Shown here: positions 49,371-61,600 of the stretch, in pieces
How the letters are laid out: every line of letters starts with the position of its first letter
How positions within the stretch are numbered: the first letter of the stretch is position 1
From: Wuchereria bancrofti
Lineage: Eukaryota; Nematoda; Chromadorea; Rhabditida; Onchocercidae
Direction: 5' to 3'
Assembly (NCBI GenBank): GCA_005281725.1
Contig: SSBO01000009.1
Span: 2,988,163-3,052,162, forward strand
DNA length: 64,000 bases
Made by a program: the position numbers and the translations under genes
Notes under the pieces: model-generated
The model's input: the letters and a program-made list of their open reading frames with translations, nothing else
What the model was told of the DNA's origin: nothing
Databases searched by the model: none

Positions 49371-51003
49371 CCCTATCAACATGGAATAATAATACTCGCA
49401 TTTAGATCAATGATATTTCCTACATTTTCACAATATGTACGAAACTGGAAATCATTTCCGAAAACGTTAAGATTGCTGGGGATGACTTTTCTAATGACAA
49501 CAAGGCTGAAAATTACGATCCATCTAAAATGAATAATTTCCTTCCTTATCCTTTTCTCAAAAACGTCCAAATTGTCGAGAACGTTTTTTGTTCAGAATTG
49601 TCGAGGGAAAGACTCTGTCACCTTTCAAAGCAATTTCAAAAACAAACAAATGAAGGAGAACGCATTCATTTGACAAGAAAGGTTTTTTTTTTTTTTTTTT
49701 TTTTTGAGAGGGATGGACTTTCAATAAATTTAGGCCAAACTTTTGAATAAACTGAAGAAAACACACTAATTTCTCAACTTTTCTACACATTTTCTGTGTA
49801 TTAGGTCATCCAATTTCCTTCAGTAAATTTATTTTCAAAACTGGGAAATCAGGACAGAGTAAATGATGGAAAGAGAGACCCGATTGGGTTTTGCGTAGAA
49901 CCGATGCGATCTTTTTCAACGATAAGGAGAAACAGGACTAACGACTAATCTTAACATTATGTGTCTTCTTTCATTTTTTTTTCAGTTCCATTTCCTAAAA
50001 AAGTTGAAAATGTAGGCTATTAGATCAAGAGCCAAAACTGTTCTGACTTAATGGCAATCTCTCGTACTTAGAACAATATAAAGACCGCATCACCGCCAAA
50101 ATCGTCCTCAGTTTTCAATAGCAATCTATTCAGCATGAATTTCCGGCATGCACACCAATTCAAATCTCCTAGAGTTATTACTTTGTCAACATAGATATTC
50201 TCAACTGTCGATGCATTTCTCGAATTCCGGAATTTTGCGAAGATGACTCCCCACCCACAGTACAGCTCAAAATAGAGCGCAGAATCCATTAAGATATCAT
50301 TGTTTTTTAGATAAGGTGATGCCAACAGTTGAAATGAGCCAATAATAGTTTAAAATTAGTCCATTTCCTGGATTATATAGATCGTAAGACAGCTGTGACA
50401 AGGAACAATAATTGAGACACAAGAGAGATTCCTTCCGTAATTCATGAAACATTACTTACTTTCTGATCAGTCATAACTTCATTACTGTGAGGAATTTACA
50501 AAAATTTTGATGCTTGAAAAGCATCAAAATGAAAAGTGGAATCTCTAGTAGTTCTTCATATCATATTTTATTAAATACAATATCTTTACGTTGAAATCAC
50601 TAAAAAGTATATAAATATTTATTAAACATCTACCGTATATGCACACAATTACATGGAACAAAAAGTATATAAGTCATCACTTTTCCAATTCTATACAACT
50701 GTAATTATGAATTTCTGATCTAAATAATCTCATTTGAAAAGTTAAGATGTACTTGTATAAGCATCTATGTTCTTCATATTTAATTTCTCATCAATCGCAT
50801 TTTTACAGACTGTTACGGAAAGTTCACAAAAATTTACATGCCATTGAAGCATTGAAACGTGACATGTAATCCAGTACCTCTTCAAATTATTTTATTTCTT
50901 CTCTTTAAACTACTAAACTACCATCATATTTTTCAGAAGTGATAATTTTTCTGAATCCTAATGAATAAGCAAAGCAGTAACAAAATCTATGTAATCACAA
51001 GTT
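49371..51003. other. Intergenic region NDUFA2-collagen
   Basis: It contains the collagen upstream region and the NDUFA2 3' UTR (reverse-strand AATAAA at 50891-50896, about 110 bases past the stop). A run of 23 T lies at 49683-49705. The 85-codon minus frame at 50068-50325 has no clear family resemblance and is not called. Confidence 0.6.
49683..49705. repeat. Poly-T tract of 23
   Basis: Homopolymer run upstream of the collagen gene. A similar 21-T run lies at 13970-13990. Confidence 0.9.
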
Positions 51004-51711
51004 TCACGAAACTTTACCAGTAACCAAATCCTTGATAATGTCCAGCACCTTGTATCGTGAGATATTATCCAGCGGGATACTTTTTTCAATACCGCAATTG
51101 TACCTAAAACTATATGCTATGATAGAAAATCAAGAGTGCTACGAAATGGAAATTATGTGAAATATTAACGAATCAAACAGGCAATATTTTTTTCCACAAT
51201 TTGATATGACTCAAACAGCAACAAGACTATTAGTAGTACACACTACAGACAAGGCAATTTTTTATGAATTACACTCAGGACAACTGGCGGGTAGTATTTC
51301 AGTAAGACTAAGCAAACTGTATAAAAAGTATGCACCAGAATAATCCAAAAAGTAAACCAAAAAGCAAAAAATAAATCACAAATTAAAGACAAGTAAATAG
51401 CTTATATCATAGTAGAGACAAGGAATCTATCAGTGACTGACTTCTAATCGGTCAGCTCTCTTGACCAGTCCATAGCAATTATTGATTACCCAATAAGAAA
51501 GAAATACAAACCTGGCATAAACTTTAGGTTGTACTCCACTGCATTCTCGGATCAATATCGGGAATTGTCGATTGGCCTTCTTCAAAGGCACATAATCATT
51601 CTCGATGAAACTTCTCACACCAGCACTAGCTGATGAGGTAGGGCACAGATGGATGCGTAATTCACGCAGTGCGCCTTGTCCAAGCTTTATTGCTACTCCC
51701 GAAGATGCCAT
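51004..51711 (-). CDS. NDUFA2: NADH dehydrogenase 1 alpha subcomplex subunit 2
   Basis: Accessory subunit (B8/CI-B8) of mitochondrial complex I, with a thioredoxin-like fold, located in the matrix arm. Two exons, 51711-51512 and 51103-51004, join in phase 2 to give 99 residues, the same length as the human protein. Diagnostic stretches: [33 protein letters not shown], and [19 protein letters not shown], which matches [19 protein letters not shown]. The C-terminal exon encodes a helix ending VTGKVS. A TTTCAG acceptor lies 7 bases upstream of the ATG, so the mRNA is probably trans-spliced. It is divergent from the KANSL3-like gene. Confidence 0.97.
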
Positions 51712-51718
51712 TTCTCAT

Positions 51719-51726
51719 CTGAAATT
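51719..51726 (-). promoter_or_regulatory. Candidate trans-splice acceptor of NDUFA2
   Basis: On the minus strand AATTTCAG precedes ATGAGAAATGG. The first ATG, directly after the acceptor, is out of frame; the NDUFA2 ATG begins 7 bases later. Confidence 0.45.
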
Positions 51727-52614
51727 GATGTTACCAATAATCTATTCGTAAATCTCTCATCTACTATTAATTCTGGATTCCTTTACTAATACTGCTGAAA
51801 AAGAAGAGATGTGAAGCAGGAATAGGAATGTGGATCGACTTATATCTATGAATAGGACTCATCTCCAACACTACAACAGTACCTGACCATTTAAGATAAA
51901 ACACCCGAAATTTCTCTTAACACGGGAAAAAGAATGCCCGAGAAGACCAAGCCTATCTTGCTTCACTCACTGATGTAGTGTCAGTACGAAAATACTCTTC
52001 CCGAGCGAGGCATTCGATGCTAGAGTAAGAGTATTCAAATGATGAGAATACGACAAAAACAACTGAAAATATGAGCAAACAACTTGATATGTCTTTGACA
52101 TGTATAACTTGCAAACTCAAAATGATATCTGCAATTTACCGAAGATATTTTCATTCGCAAACCATTTATCAGACATTGACAGTTACTTATTCCTCAAATC
52201 ATTGATAAGCTAATAACTTAACAGTTGGGTAAGATAAGACAACAATTATACCCGAACTTTTTCCCTTTCCTTGCACGCATATACTTCGCTGCAAAGCGAT
52301 AAATAATATCAGAAAGCATCCAGTGAGATCGTCGATTTTGCACTACGGTCTAGTCGGTCGGCTGCATCTTAGCCAGCTATCACTTATTGTTGAATTTGCT
52401 AGGAATTGGATGTGAGGCTGTGAGGTTCATCCCGGGTGCGTTCTGTACTTGTGCGTTGGAGTTTTTTTCTCCCATGAAACTTCACCTAACAATTGGGTAG
52501 GGTAAGATGATTCCTTCCCCCATAAGATAATATCCATATTCTTTGCCGCAAAGAGATAAATGCTGATGTTATGTTGACTTCCATTTACTTTATTCAACTT
52601 CAGTAATTATCTCT

Positions 52615-52628
52615 TTGCATTCTTTCAG
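52615..52628 (+). promoter_or_regulatory. Candidate trans-splice acceptor of KANSL3-like gene
   Basis: TTGCATTCTTTCAG ends 19 bases before the ATG at 52648, with no upstream coding exon visible. This is the expected layout for spliced-leader addition. Confidence 0.5.
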
Positions 52629-52647
52629 ATAACTCTTATTCTGAAGA

Positions 52648-55600
52648 ATGTCTTCAAAATCTACGGTAAGTGAAAAATACCTAACGTTCCTGTATGTACT
52701 TATCATTTCAACAATATTTCCTGCCATGATTGTTATAAATGAGATATTTCATGCAAAAGAAAGGAGCAAGGCTGGAATAGCTTGAAAGAAATTGTTTTTC
52801 TTTTTTCATGATTACTATTTCGACTTTTTACATTACTCTAAAATAAGTGATTGCAAAACAGGAAATGACAACACAGCATAGTGCAAGTTTTGTTGAAAAA
52901 TTAAAAGTGATTTGAGTAATTTAGCGTGGTCGTGAAGATGGTGGTAAAAGGAAAGACAAGGATCAAATGGACGTGGAAGGTGCTTTAGCATTGGATCTGG
53001 CAGAACTGGAGGCAATGTTAGCGATTGATAGCGAGCAAGTACGATATGATGAGCAAGTAAAGGTTGTTCTCTCAGTAAACAGATCTTTTATCCCATTTTT
53101 TAATTCAATAGAGCGATTAAAGGTTAAAGATAATGTAGGTGAAAAATGGGACATTCATATATAAGATTATATTTGCCGAGGCGCCTTAAAAAACTTATTT
53201 TTAGGGACGAGATTTTCGAATGGAGGGATGCTCTAAAGCTTGTTCTTCTGTTGATGCATGCGGTAATCAGTTTGCTATGGAGTTAAATTCTGGAAGAAAA
53301 CGATCGATCTCACAAGACGAAATGAAGTATGGGATAGTTTCAATTTTCATATTATTGTTTTTACGGAAATAATTTGTCCGTTTTTACATTCATGAAAAAA
53401 AAGAAAAAAAAAATGGAAATTCAAAAGAATAAAGTTCACATCTTTCTCATATCTGTTATACAGCTCATTTGTCATTGTATTTGAGTAATAGTTTTGTTTG
53501 ATATATCTGAATTTATAAATTTTATTTGTTGTTAGAAAACGGCGAAGACGAAGAGATGCTGAAGGTCAAGCTTCGCAGAAGGTAGAATTCCCGCCGTTAT
53601 CTTTGACAGATGATAAGCTGGAACGTGCTGATTCAGTTAATGATGACAGCATACCTACTGTATCGAAAAATAAAAAACAGAGATCTGATAATACACGATT
53701 TCAGGATTCCGTGGTAAAAGATTTTTTTCTTTTTCTTGAAAAGGAAACGGAAAATAGAAGAAAGATTGTGGTAAAAGGAAGGTTTTAAATTATTTTGTAA
53801 GTTTTTTAGGGCTTGAAGCCGTCGCTGACATTAACAACTTCCCCACCTAAAATTGATGACAGCTGCAGTGTTTTCACTAAGCCTACACCACCAGATGATG
53901 TGAAACGCAGAAATCCTCGTGTTTATTCATATAGTCCGATTTCACGAACTCGTTTGACTGTTCCTAAACGTCAATTTTCCCCCGAACCTGCCCGAAAAAC
54001 TGCAAAAAGTTCGTTTTTAATCTTATTTGTAATCAAGTTTTGACAGAAGTTCTCCACCCTATTAATTTGATAGGCTTTTGGTAAGTTTGATCACTTGGTG
54101 AATAATCTAACACATTATTTTTTTCATATTATTGTCTTACAACAGCCATCGTTTTTAGGGATAAGTGAATATTGGTAAACGATTCATTGACTGTAATAAT
54201 CCTGTTTAGTTGACAGTAGTTTAAGTAACATGTGTTAGATTTTGACAGATTCTAAAATGAATAAAACCCTGAATAAAACCGGGATGTGTTCAGTTATAGA
54301 ATAAAACCGCGATGTGTTCAGTTATAGATGAAATCTTAGTTATATTTTTATATTTAGTATTGATCGGTCCGAGAAGAATAACCGAAACTGTTCACTTGTC
54401 GGATTTGACGAAAATTTTGTGCAAGGTGAAAGCTAGAGAATTTTCACTGCCGTTTGGGTTTACCTTGAAGTATAGGAAGCGGTTTGTGGATGAATCGAAG
54501 TCAGAGACAGTTTCCCTGAATTTACATGGTTTGGTTTTATTTTTAGACTTAGGAAAGATTTCTTTTTCTTACATTTTGAATAGCTCTAGCTTATGAGGAT
54601 CAAAAATTCCTATAAATTAAAAATGAAAGGCTCAAGTCCAATATAGTTATATCTGTAGGCTCAAGTCCAGTATAGTTATATCTGTATTTTATAACAATAT
54701 AAATAATTTTGATGACAGCTTTACTTCGGTTATCTTTTCGCTTTTCTGCGTTTTTTATCTAATTCTACCGTTCATCTTTTGATTCTTAAATCCTCTTTGT
54801 AAGTTCAATTTTCAGACGGCAGGGATTCGGACGATGTTAATTCGTTACACTTGTCTTCTGAAAACGATGTTGAAAATGAGTCAAAAAAAGAAACCTCAGC
54901 AGTACTTGACATTGCGATGAATACTGAACATATTGCCATTTCTGCCCAAAAAGAAGACGAGATAGGAACCTCTAAATCACACAATGAGTCAAAGCACCGC
55001 CGAGGGCGGAAGCGATTGAATGTGAATTCTACTGCAAGAAAGATAAGTTCTGCTAATTCAATTGCTGAAACACCGGTACGGTATGCTGTGAAGGAAGAAT
55101 CGCCGACTCCATTAAATATATCAATTTCAAAGACAGCAAAAGGGAAGCCACGGAAAAGAGCAGCGTTGATCAAATTGAAACGAGGCAAACCTCGTAAGAA
55201 GTAGGAATTCTTGTGGAGTAACTGATTTTTTTTTTTTGTCAAACTTTGGAAATAGTAAACACCATTGTTTACATAAGTGTTCACGCTTGTCATTTCGAAT
55301 AAATAAGCACATAAACAATGATTTAACAGAAAATGAACCGATTATTCATATTTGTGTTTAAAAAATGTTGACACATGCAGGATAATCTTATGATTTGAGA
55401 AGCTGATATAAGCATGTGTTACATTAAAGGCAATAAGTCCTGTTAAAATTAAATGGCGTTTGATGTCAAAAATTTTTTAGAATGGATAAATTTTTTTAAC
55501 CGCATTGTGAGATTTACAAATGGTTTTTTAATATCACAGTTTGCGCTTTAATTTAACTATTCCTTTCTCTCAATATTGTGAATTTCCGTTTTTATCATAA

Positions 55601-58600
55601 TTATTTACTTTTAGCTTTACATTCCATATCGCTGTTGGTGAAAATACACCAAACTCAAGTTTACCGAAGAATGTTCCCTTGACCTTATCCTCGTCGGAAA
55701 CCTCGTTAAAGGATTCAAATAGAGAAGTAAGGATTTATATCTTTTCTGGTTTAGAAATGGGAGTAATTATATCTAATATTTGTACAATTACTGAAAAATC
55801 TTCACATTTTAAGTTTAATAATATTTGCAGGAGAAATTTTTTCAAAAAGTGGTATATATTTAGGGTTCCACGTGATGAAATTCATTGTTGCCAGTGCGAT
55901 ATAAGATATTCTTTCTCCATGTAAACGCTAGGAAATAACAGGAATTATTAGCTTTATGATCAGAGCTTATATCTGAAGAATACCAAAATAAATAATTTGA
56001 AATGTTTTCAGTTTTAATCAAATTTCAGTCAACGCCGAGTGCATCACAATCTACAGCGCAAGTGACAAATGTGTCACACTCATTGTGTTACAGCGATGAC
56101 CGTGGCAATGAAACCGACGAGGTGAGTGTTTTTCATTAATATTACGAGAATAACGCAATACTGTTGAAATAAGACGGAAAGAAAACATCAGAAAAGTTCT
56201 AATTTTTTAATTATCTGTCGACATAATATGTAGTAAAATTTTATCATTTATTCAACTTATAAAGATTATTGTTGAAATCTTTTAAATAATAATTCAGTTA
56301 ATTCATTTAAAATGAATTCATTTTAGCATGACGATTCAAAAATTGAGATTCTGGATTCGGGTACGTCGATGATATTCAATAACACAGATCAAGCTCAAAC
56401 TAGTGGTGCCAGAAAAATGGATAACATTTTTGATACTGTAAAAGATGATTATGATGTTGGTTTTTTTTCTTTTAACTTTAGGAAGCAAAGTAAAAGATGC
56501 TAAAAAGTGGCATACAAAAACTGCTTGCAAAATTTATTTACATTATTTATCTTTTATGATCAAAAGAAGCCAATTTCTTAAAACATAGAGTTCTGTAAAA
56601 TTCCGAAGCATAGTAATTATAAAAAAAAATTGTTTTTTAGGATGGTGAGCGTTTACATATTGTGGAAACCGGTGATGAAGAGGATTCTTGTGATACTGAT
56701 AATCGGCTTTTTGAAGGCAAGAAGGTAAGTGAGCGTTTCCATTGTCATTTTGATTGGTTTTCTTGGTTAGTGATGATTTTTATGTTAATATTTTACGGCA
56801 AAATCTCTCAGTCAGTAATGGATTTTCTTCTTTTATAGCTTTAGTGTGAACTTTCTACGCTTTCCACAAATAATTTGTTATATATGCCATTTATTTTAGG
56901 AAAAAGATCCGGATGACATTGTAACAAATGTCGTCACCAAACTGGTGGAGCAGGTGTGTACAGCGCATCCACTGAGTGTTAATTTGATAATGGAACCGTT
57001 ACGGCGTCCAAATACAGTTACAGCGGAGGAGTCACGTCGCGTTCCACCATTGCGTATACGTATACCACAAAGACGCGAACCACGTCAACGTCGTCCCGCG
57101 CGAGTACATGATTATTCTCCCCCATTGCCTGTTAGCAGAATACACCGTTTTGAAGAAACGTTGAAAAAACGAACAGGTGTAACATCAGCGGAAAGCTCTA
57201 AGGATGTTGCTTCAGAAGCAAAACAGAAGAAGTGGGTTTCCTTTTTACAGTTAGGAATGTTTGGATTATGGTACATCTGTAATCACCCGTGAACCTTTAA
57301 GTTACGCGAATGCGCGATTTTGTTTGTAAATAATTATTTCGAGAGAGAAGCCTCAGCATGTGATTAAAATTCGATGTTGAAATTATCCGATTCTTTATTT
57401 TGTTTTCAAAATCGGTGGAAGAATCATTTCTATTAGTAGAATTAAGACTCAGAACAATTCTTTTGTACTTATCAAAATCTGCTGATTTTGAGTTATTTGC
57501 GTTTACCAACGGTTGTATGGAAGTTTTATTGCCCTATATTAGTTTGTTTTAGTCATTTGCTATACCATTCGTTGCTTTTTTTTGTGGCAGGATTCTGTTT
57601 AATTTTGGAAGATAGTAGTTTTGGGTTAGTGCTAATTTTTTTGTGAGAAGTTGATGTCTGTTGTTCACAAGATTTTTATTTGCTATTTTTGCTAATTTGT
57701 TACAGGTCAACGGGAAATAAAGAAGATCAAAAGAAATGCTCACTTAGTAACAAAGAAACTGATACAAATCCTCGAAGCCGGAAATCGTCTGCCTTGTCTA
57801 ATCCGGATTGTGTATGTAATTGGTATTTCATGTCCGTCTGTTTGAATTTCAAAATGGAAACTTTCTGTGTTAAATTTAGGATGATCTATTTATTCAAAGG
57901 AGCATAATAATGTTCTGGTATATGATAAGTCATTTCTCATATATCCTGATCCTAAACGAGGTTATGTCTTTGCTTATATGTATCTTCGTAATAATTCAAA
58001 ATCTTAGGACTTTTATATTTTATAATTTAACAAACGAGTTGCTTTTTTACAGATTTTGCCTCCGTCACCAGTATTGATAGGCAGTAACCATGAAGAAGAT
58101 ATAATAGCAACTCCGTCAGCTGTTCACGAGGGATTTAGTGATGTGAATCCATCACCGCTGCCGTCTTCAGAACATCCCCAGGTGCTCTTCCATTGTATCA
58201 CTCTCATTTCACTTTTATTTTATTTTATTTTTGTCCAGCCTTAGTGTCATGTTATTCTAATATGCTCCTATCAGACTGCAATTGAGTCACTTTCGTCACA
58301 GCAGATGTGATTCAATTATATTGAAATAACGGAAGGATTGTTATAACTTCCTTACAGAACCGCTACATCCAGAAGCATAGAAACATTTGAATTGTTTCAG
58401 TAGCAAAAAAAAACCAATAGTCTGTTCTACCTTCATTATCCGGGAAAATTGTTAACTAGTTTATTTCCAGCAACACAGTTTACTGAATGTAACTTGGTAA
58501 ACATATATAATATTAGGATAAATAACTTATTTAAAACTAAGTGCTTTCCAGATGAATTCATAGAAAACAATAAGAAATACAAAGCCATGCTATCCATTCA

Positions 58601-61600
58601 TTTTCTGCTTTCAGTTAATGAATGATTCTGGCATAAGTCAGTTTGTATATGGCCCATATGTTTTTGGCATGAAATCACTGAATATCTTATAACATTGCAA
58701 AATATCCGTGAAGTTCATTTAGCAAATTCAGCAATCGAACATTGAAATCTGATATTTCCAGGAATGTCGTAGTACTAACTTAGATGCAGCTTGCAAGGGA
58801 GGACATGAATGCGAATTGACTGGTCGATCTACACGTAAAAGACCGATTTCATACGAACAACTCTATCCATCTTTGTTTAGTCGACGGCGTAAGTCAAATA
58901 TCGTAAAAACTCCTGCAGTGACGCAGCTAAATGTCTTTGATTCCGTTGAATCCGATGGTGCTGTCAAACTCAAAAGTGGTGCAGAGAATCGTGATGCTGT
59001 TTCGTCAGGATGCTTGAAACAGAAACGAAGACGGAGACAAAATTCGATTACCGATAGTCAATTTTTACATTATTTTGCAAAATTTCGGCTAGTTCATGAC
59101 TGTTTCTTTTAGAAGCATAAAGAATTATATATATATTATTTAAGTAATATAGCATATTTAGGCAAACATGCTGATGATAAACTTCAGCAATCGTTTGGCG
59201 AACAATTGGAGCTTGACACAAGTATTTACGATTCCGAAGAAGGAAAGGTAATGTTTTCCCATTCATAACGTTTTGTTTTATTTGACGCGCTACAGGCGTT
59301 CGTATTTTCAATGTAGTCACAGTGTACCTTCACTATTGTACAGGAAGCATGCTGAAATTTGAACCGTGCTATCCTGAAATTTCCATGTTTATTTTATATC
59401 ACAGTTTAATGTATCCCTTAACAGCTCATTATATATAATTTATTCAAGGATCAGATCAATTCTTACCCCAGAAGCAGCAATTTGACACATTATGATGATG
59501 GATCTTATGATGGAGGCAGGAAGAAAGCTTCGACTGATGTGATTAAAGTAGAGAGCACTGGAAATGCTGCGGAAGAAGTACATCATTCAGGAGAAAAAAC
59601 AAGGCGTCCTTCAAATTGTTCGATGCGAGATGGAAGAGTTCCATCAATATCTGAAGGACCAGAGCAAGGTATTTCTTATTTATCAGTCGATGTCTATGGA
59701 ATAGAAAATATTGATAATCTGAACCATTTCTTTCTAAGCTATTGATATACCAGATACTGATGGACTGGGGATTTTTGTTCTCTCACTTCATATGACATTT
59801 GTTCAATGTGTATAATGACTGCTTAATTTTCGAATATACCTGCTATTTTGTGATGCGAATATTAATTTTAGATATAACAATCAGCTCTACAAGTACACGT
59901 CGCCGCAGAGTACGTTTAGATTCAGAAGGAACTAACGAGTTGTCTTCGAATCTGTCGCAGTCAGTATCAAAAGGTCGACGGAAAAGTAGTGTATCAGTTG
60001 ATGTTGATACTGCAAAATCTGGTGAGATTATTTGGAAATTGGAATTTATAGTTTTGCAAATGCATATTTATTTTGTCATTGGTCCGGATTGATTAAGCAA
60101 GCATTTTATTCCAGAGGGGAATGAATTTCATGCTTCTACTCGATTAAGAAACAAACGAATAGACTCGAAGCCAGCTTCTGATAAAACAAAGCAAAAGTAA
60201 GTTTGAGAGATGTTACGATTGATTTGCGGGTTAGGCCTCACTGCTTGATCCTTCTGAAAAAGTCAGACCAGCTTTACAAATTACTTGAAAATCGAAAGCT
60301 TTATATAGCAGCACTGTTTATCCAACGTTAAGAATTTAAATTGGTTTGTCACCTATAATATAATATAATTTTAGGGTTTTTAAAATTTTATCAGGCTATT
60401 TAATTGCAATTTCTAGAGTGTCATACCAAAACATGCCGTATTTCAAACGTATTGCTCAGCGTCGAAAACTTAATCCACTTGCCATTGGTTTGAAAAGTCG
60501 TTCAGGCGACGACAATCCGTCATTTTTCTATCGAGAAATTTTGCTAAGAGGGTCTGTAATTTTTTGGACTGCAAAAGATAAGGAAGACTGATGTATTATA
60601 TTCACGATACCAATTTCTTTACGCCTTTTTTGAAGTTTGGGATAGAGTACTGCACCATACCTTTTTTGGGCAGACTAAAACTAGACCAGAACTTCATTGT
60701 TATTTGATTTTGAATTTTATCGAAAACTGTCAGCTTGTCACTTTCTGTTTTATTTAAAGCGGACTAAATAGTTTTAAATCTGATTAATTGGAAAAAATGA
60801 GAAATTCCGGGTTGTGTTTTATAATTGAATGAAGTATTACAATTTTATGATTTCAGTGATGATCTAAAAAAAGAAGATGGTGCGGATGTAATTGTGGATG
60901 TGGATTCAGAATTAGCTGTTGAAGGTGATGATGAGGCACCGAGCGGTCGTTTATCAATTAGTGTAGCATTTGAAATTAACAAGATTGTGCCGAGACCAGA
61001 AATGGATAACGACGATGAATTAAAAATTGAAAATGATGGATATCTGCTGACATTGGACAATGTTAAAACAATGTATCCTTATAGTTTAAACTTTTTCTTG
61101 CTTTTTGAGATTGCTTAGTAATCAAATTAGTTTTAATAGGAAGGAACTAGACCAAATCTTTGTAGGCTGTGGACGATTTTATTGGTGGTTTGTTAGGAGA
61201 ATTTAGGGACTTAAGAAGTTTTCAGCTCTCATTTTGGACTTAACTATGCTAATCAGTTGTCCGCAGTTTTTGAGTTTCGGAAGTGATCTAGTTTTTTTTT
61301 TTCGAATGATATGATTAATTCAGATTTACAAACGAAGTACTGGATCGAAAACGTTTATTGAATGATATGCTAACCGTCGTTTCGGCACAATACTGCTCCG
61401 AGATTTCTTCACAGAATGTATTTGGTGGCGCTTCAATACGCTACAATACGATGGTGAAGAATGCTCATCGACTTCGAGATAAAATTTTGCTATTCACTAA
61501 GGTTTCACTGCACACTTTTTAGAAACTTGCTATTTACCAAATATTCTTTGAACAAATCATATACAGCTTGATTTCTGTTAAATGGAAATGCAGCTGAAGG

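Larger units (their letters stand above)
51712..52647. promoter_or_regulatory. Divergent promoter region NDUFA2/KANSL3-like
   Basis: About 0.94 kb between the two starts. It holds two related modules (about 52215-52310 and 52485-52575), each with a CARTTGGGTARGRTAAGA-like stretch followed by a TTGC/CTGC-GCAAAGMGATAAAT-like stretch, apparently a direct duplication. An inverted repeat, AATACTCTT (51991-51999) and AAGAGTATT (52027-52035), lies closer to NDUFA2. Confidence 0.5.

Noticed and set aside
50068..50325. 85-codon minus-strand frame with a GDLN motif, considered as a retroelement endonuclease remnant
   Set aside because: One short motif is not enough; no reverse transcriptase or flanking repeats are visible.
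59048..59320. Minus-strand frame opposite the KANSL3-like exons
   Set aside because: Antisense of supported coding exons; no minus-strand splice structure.
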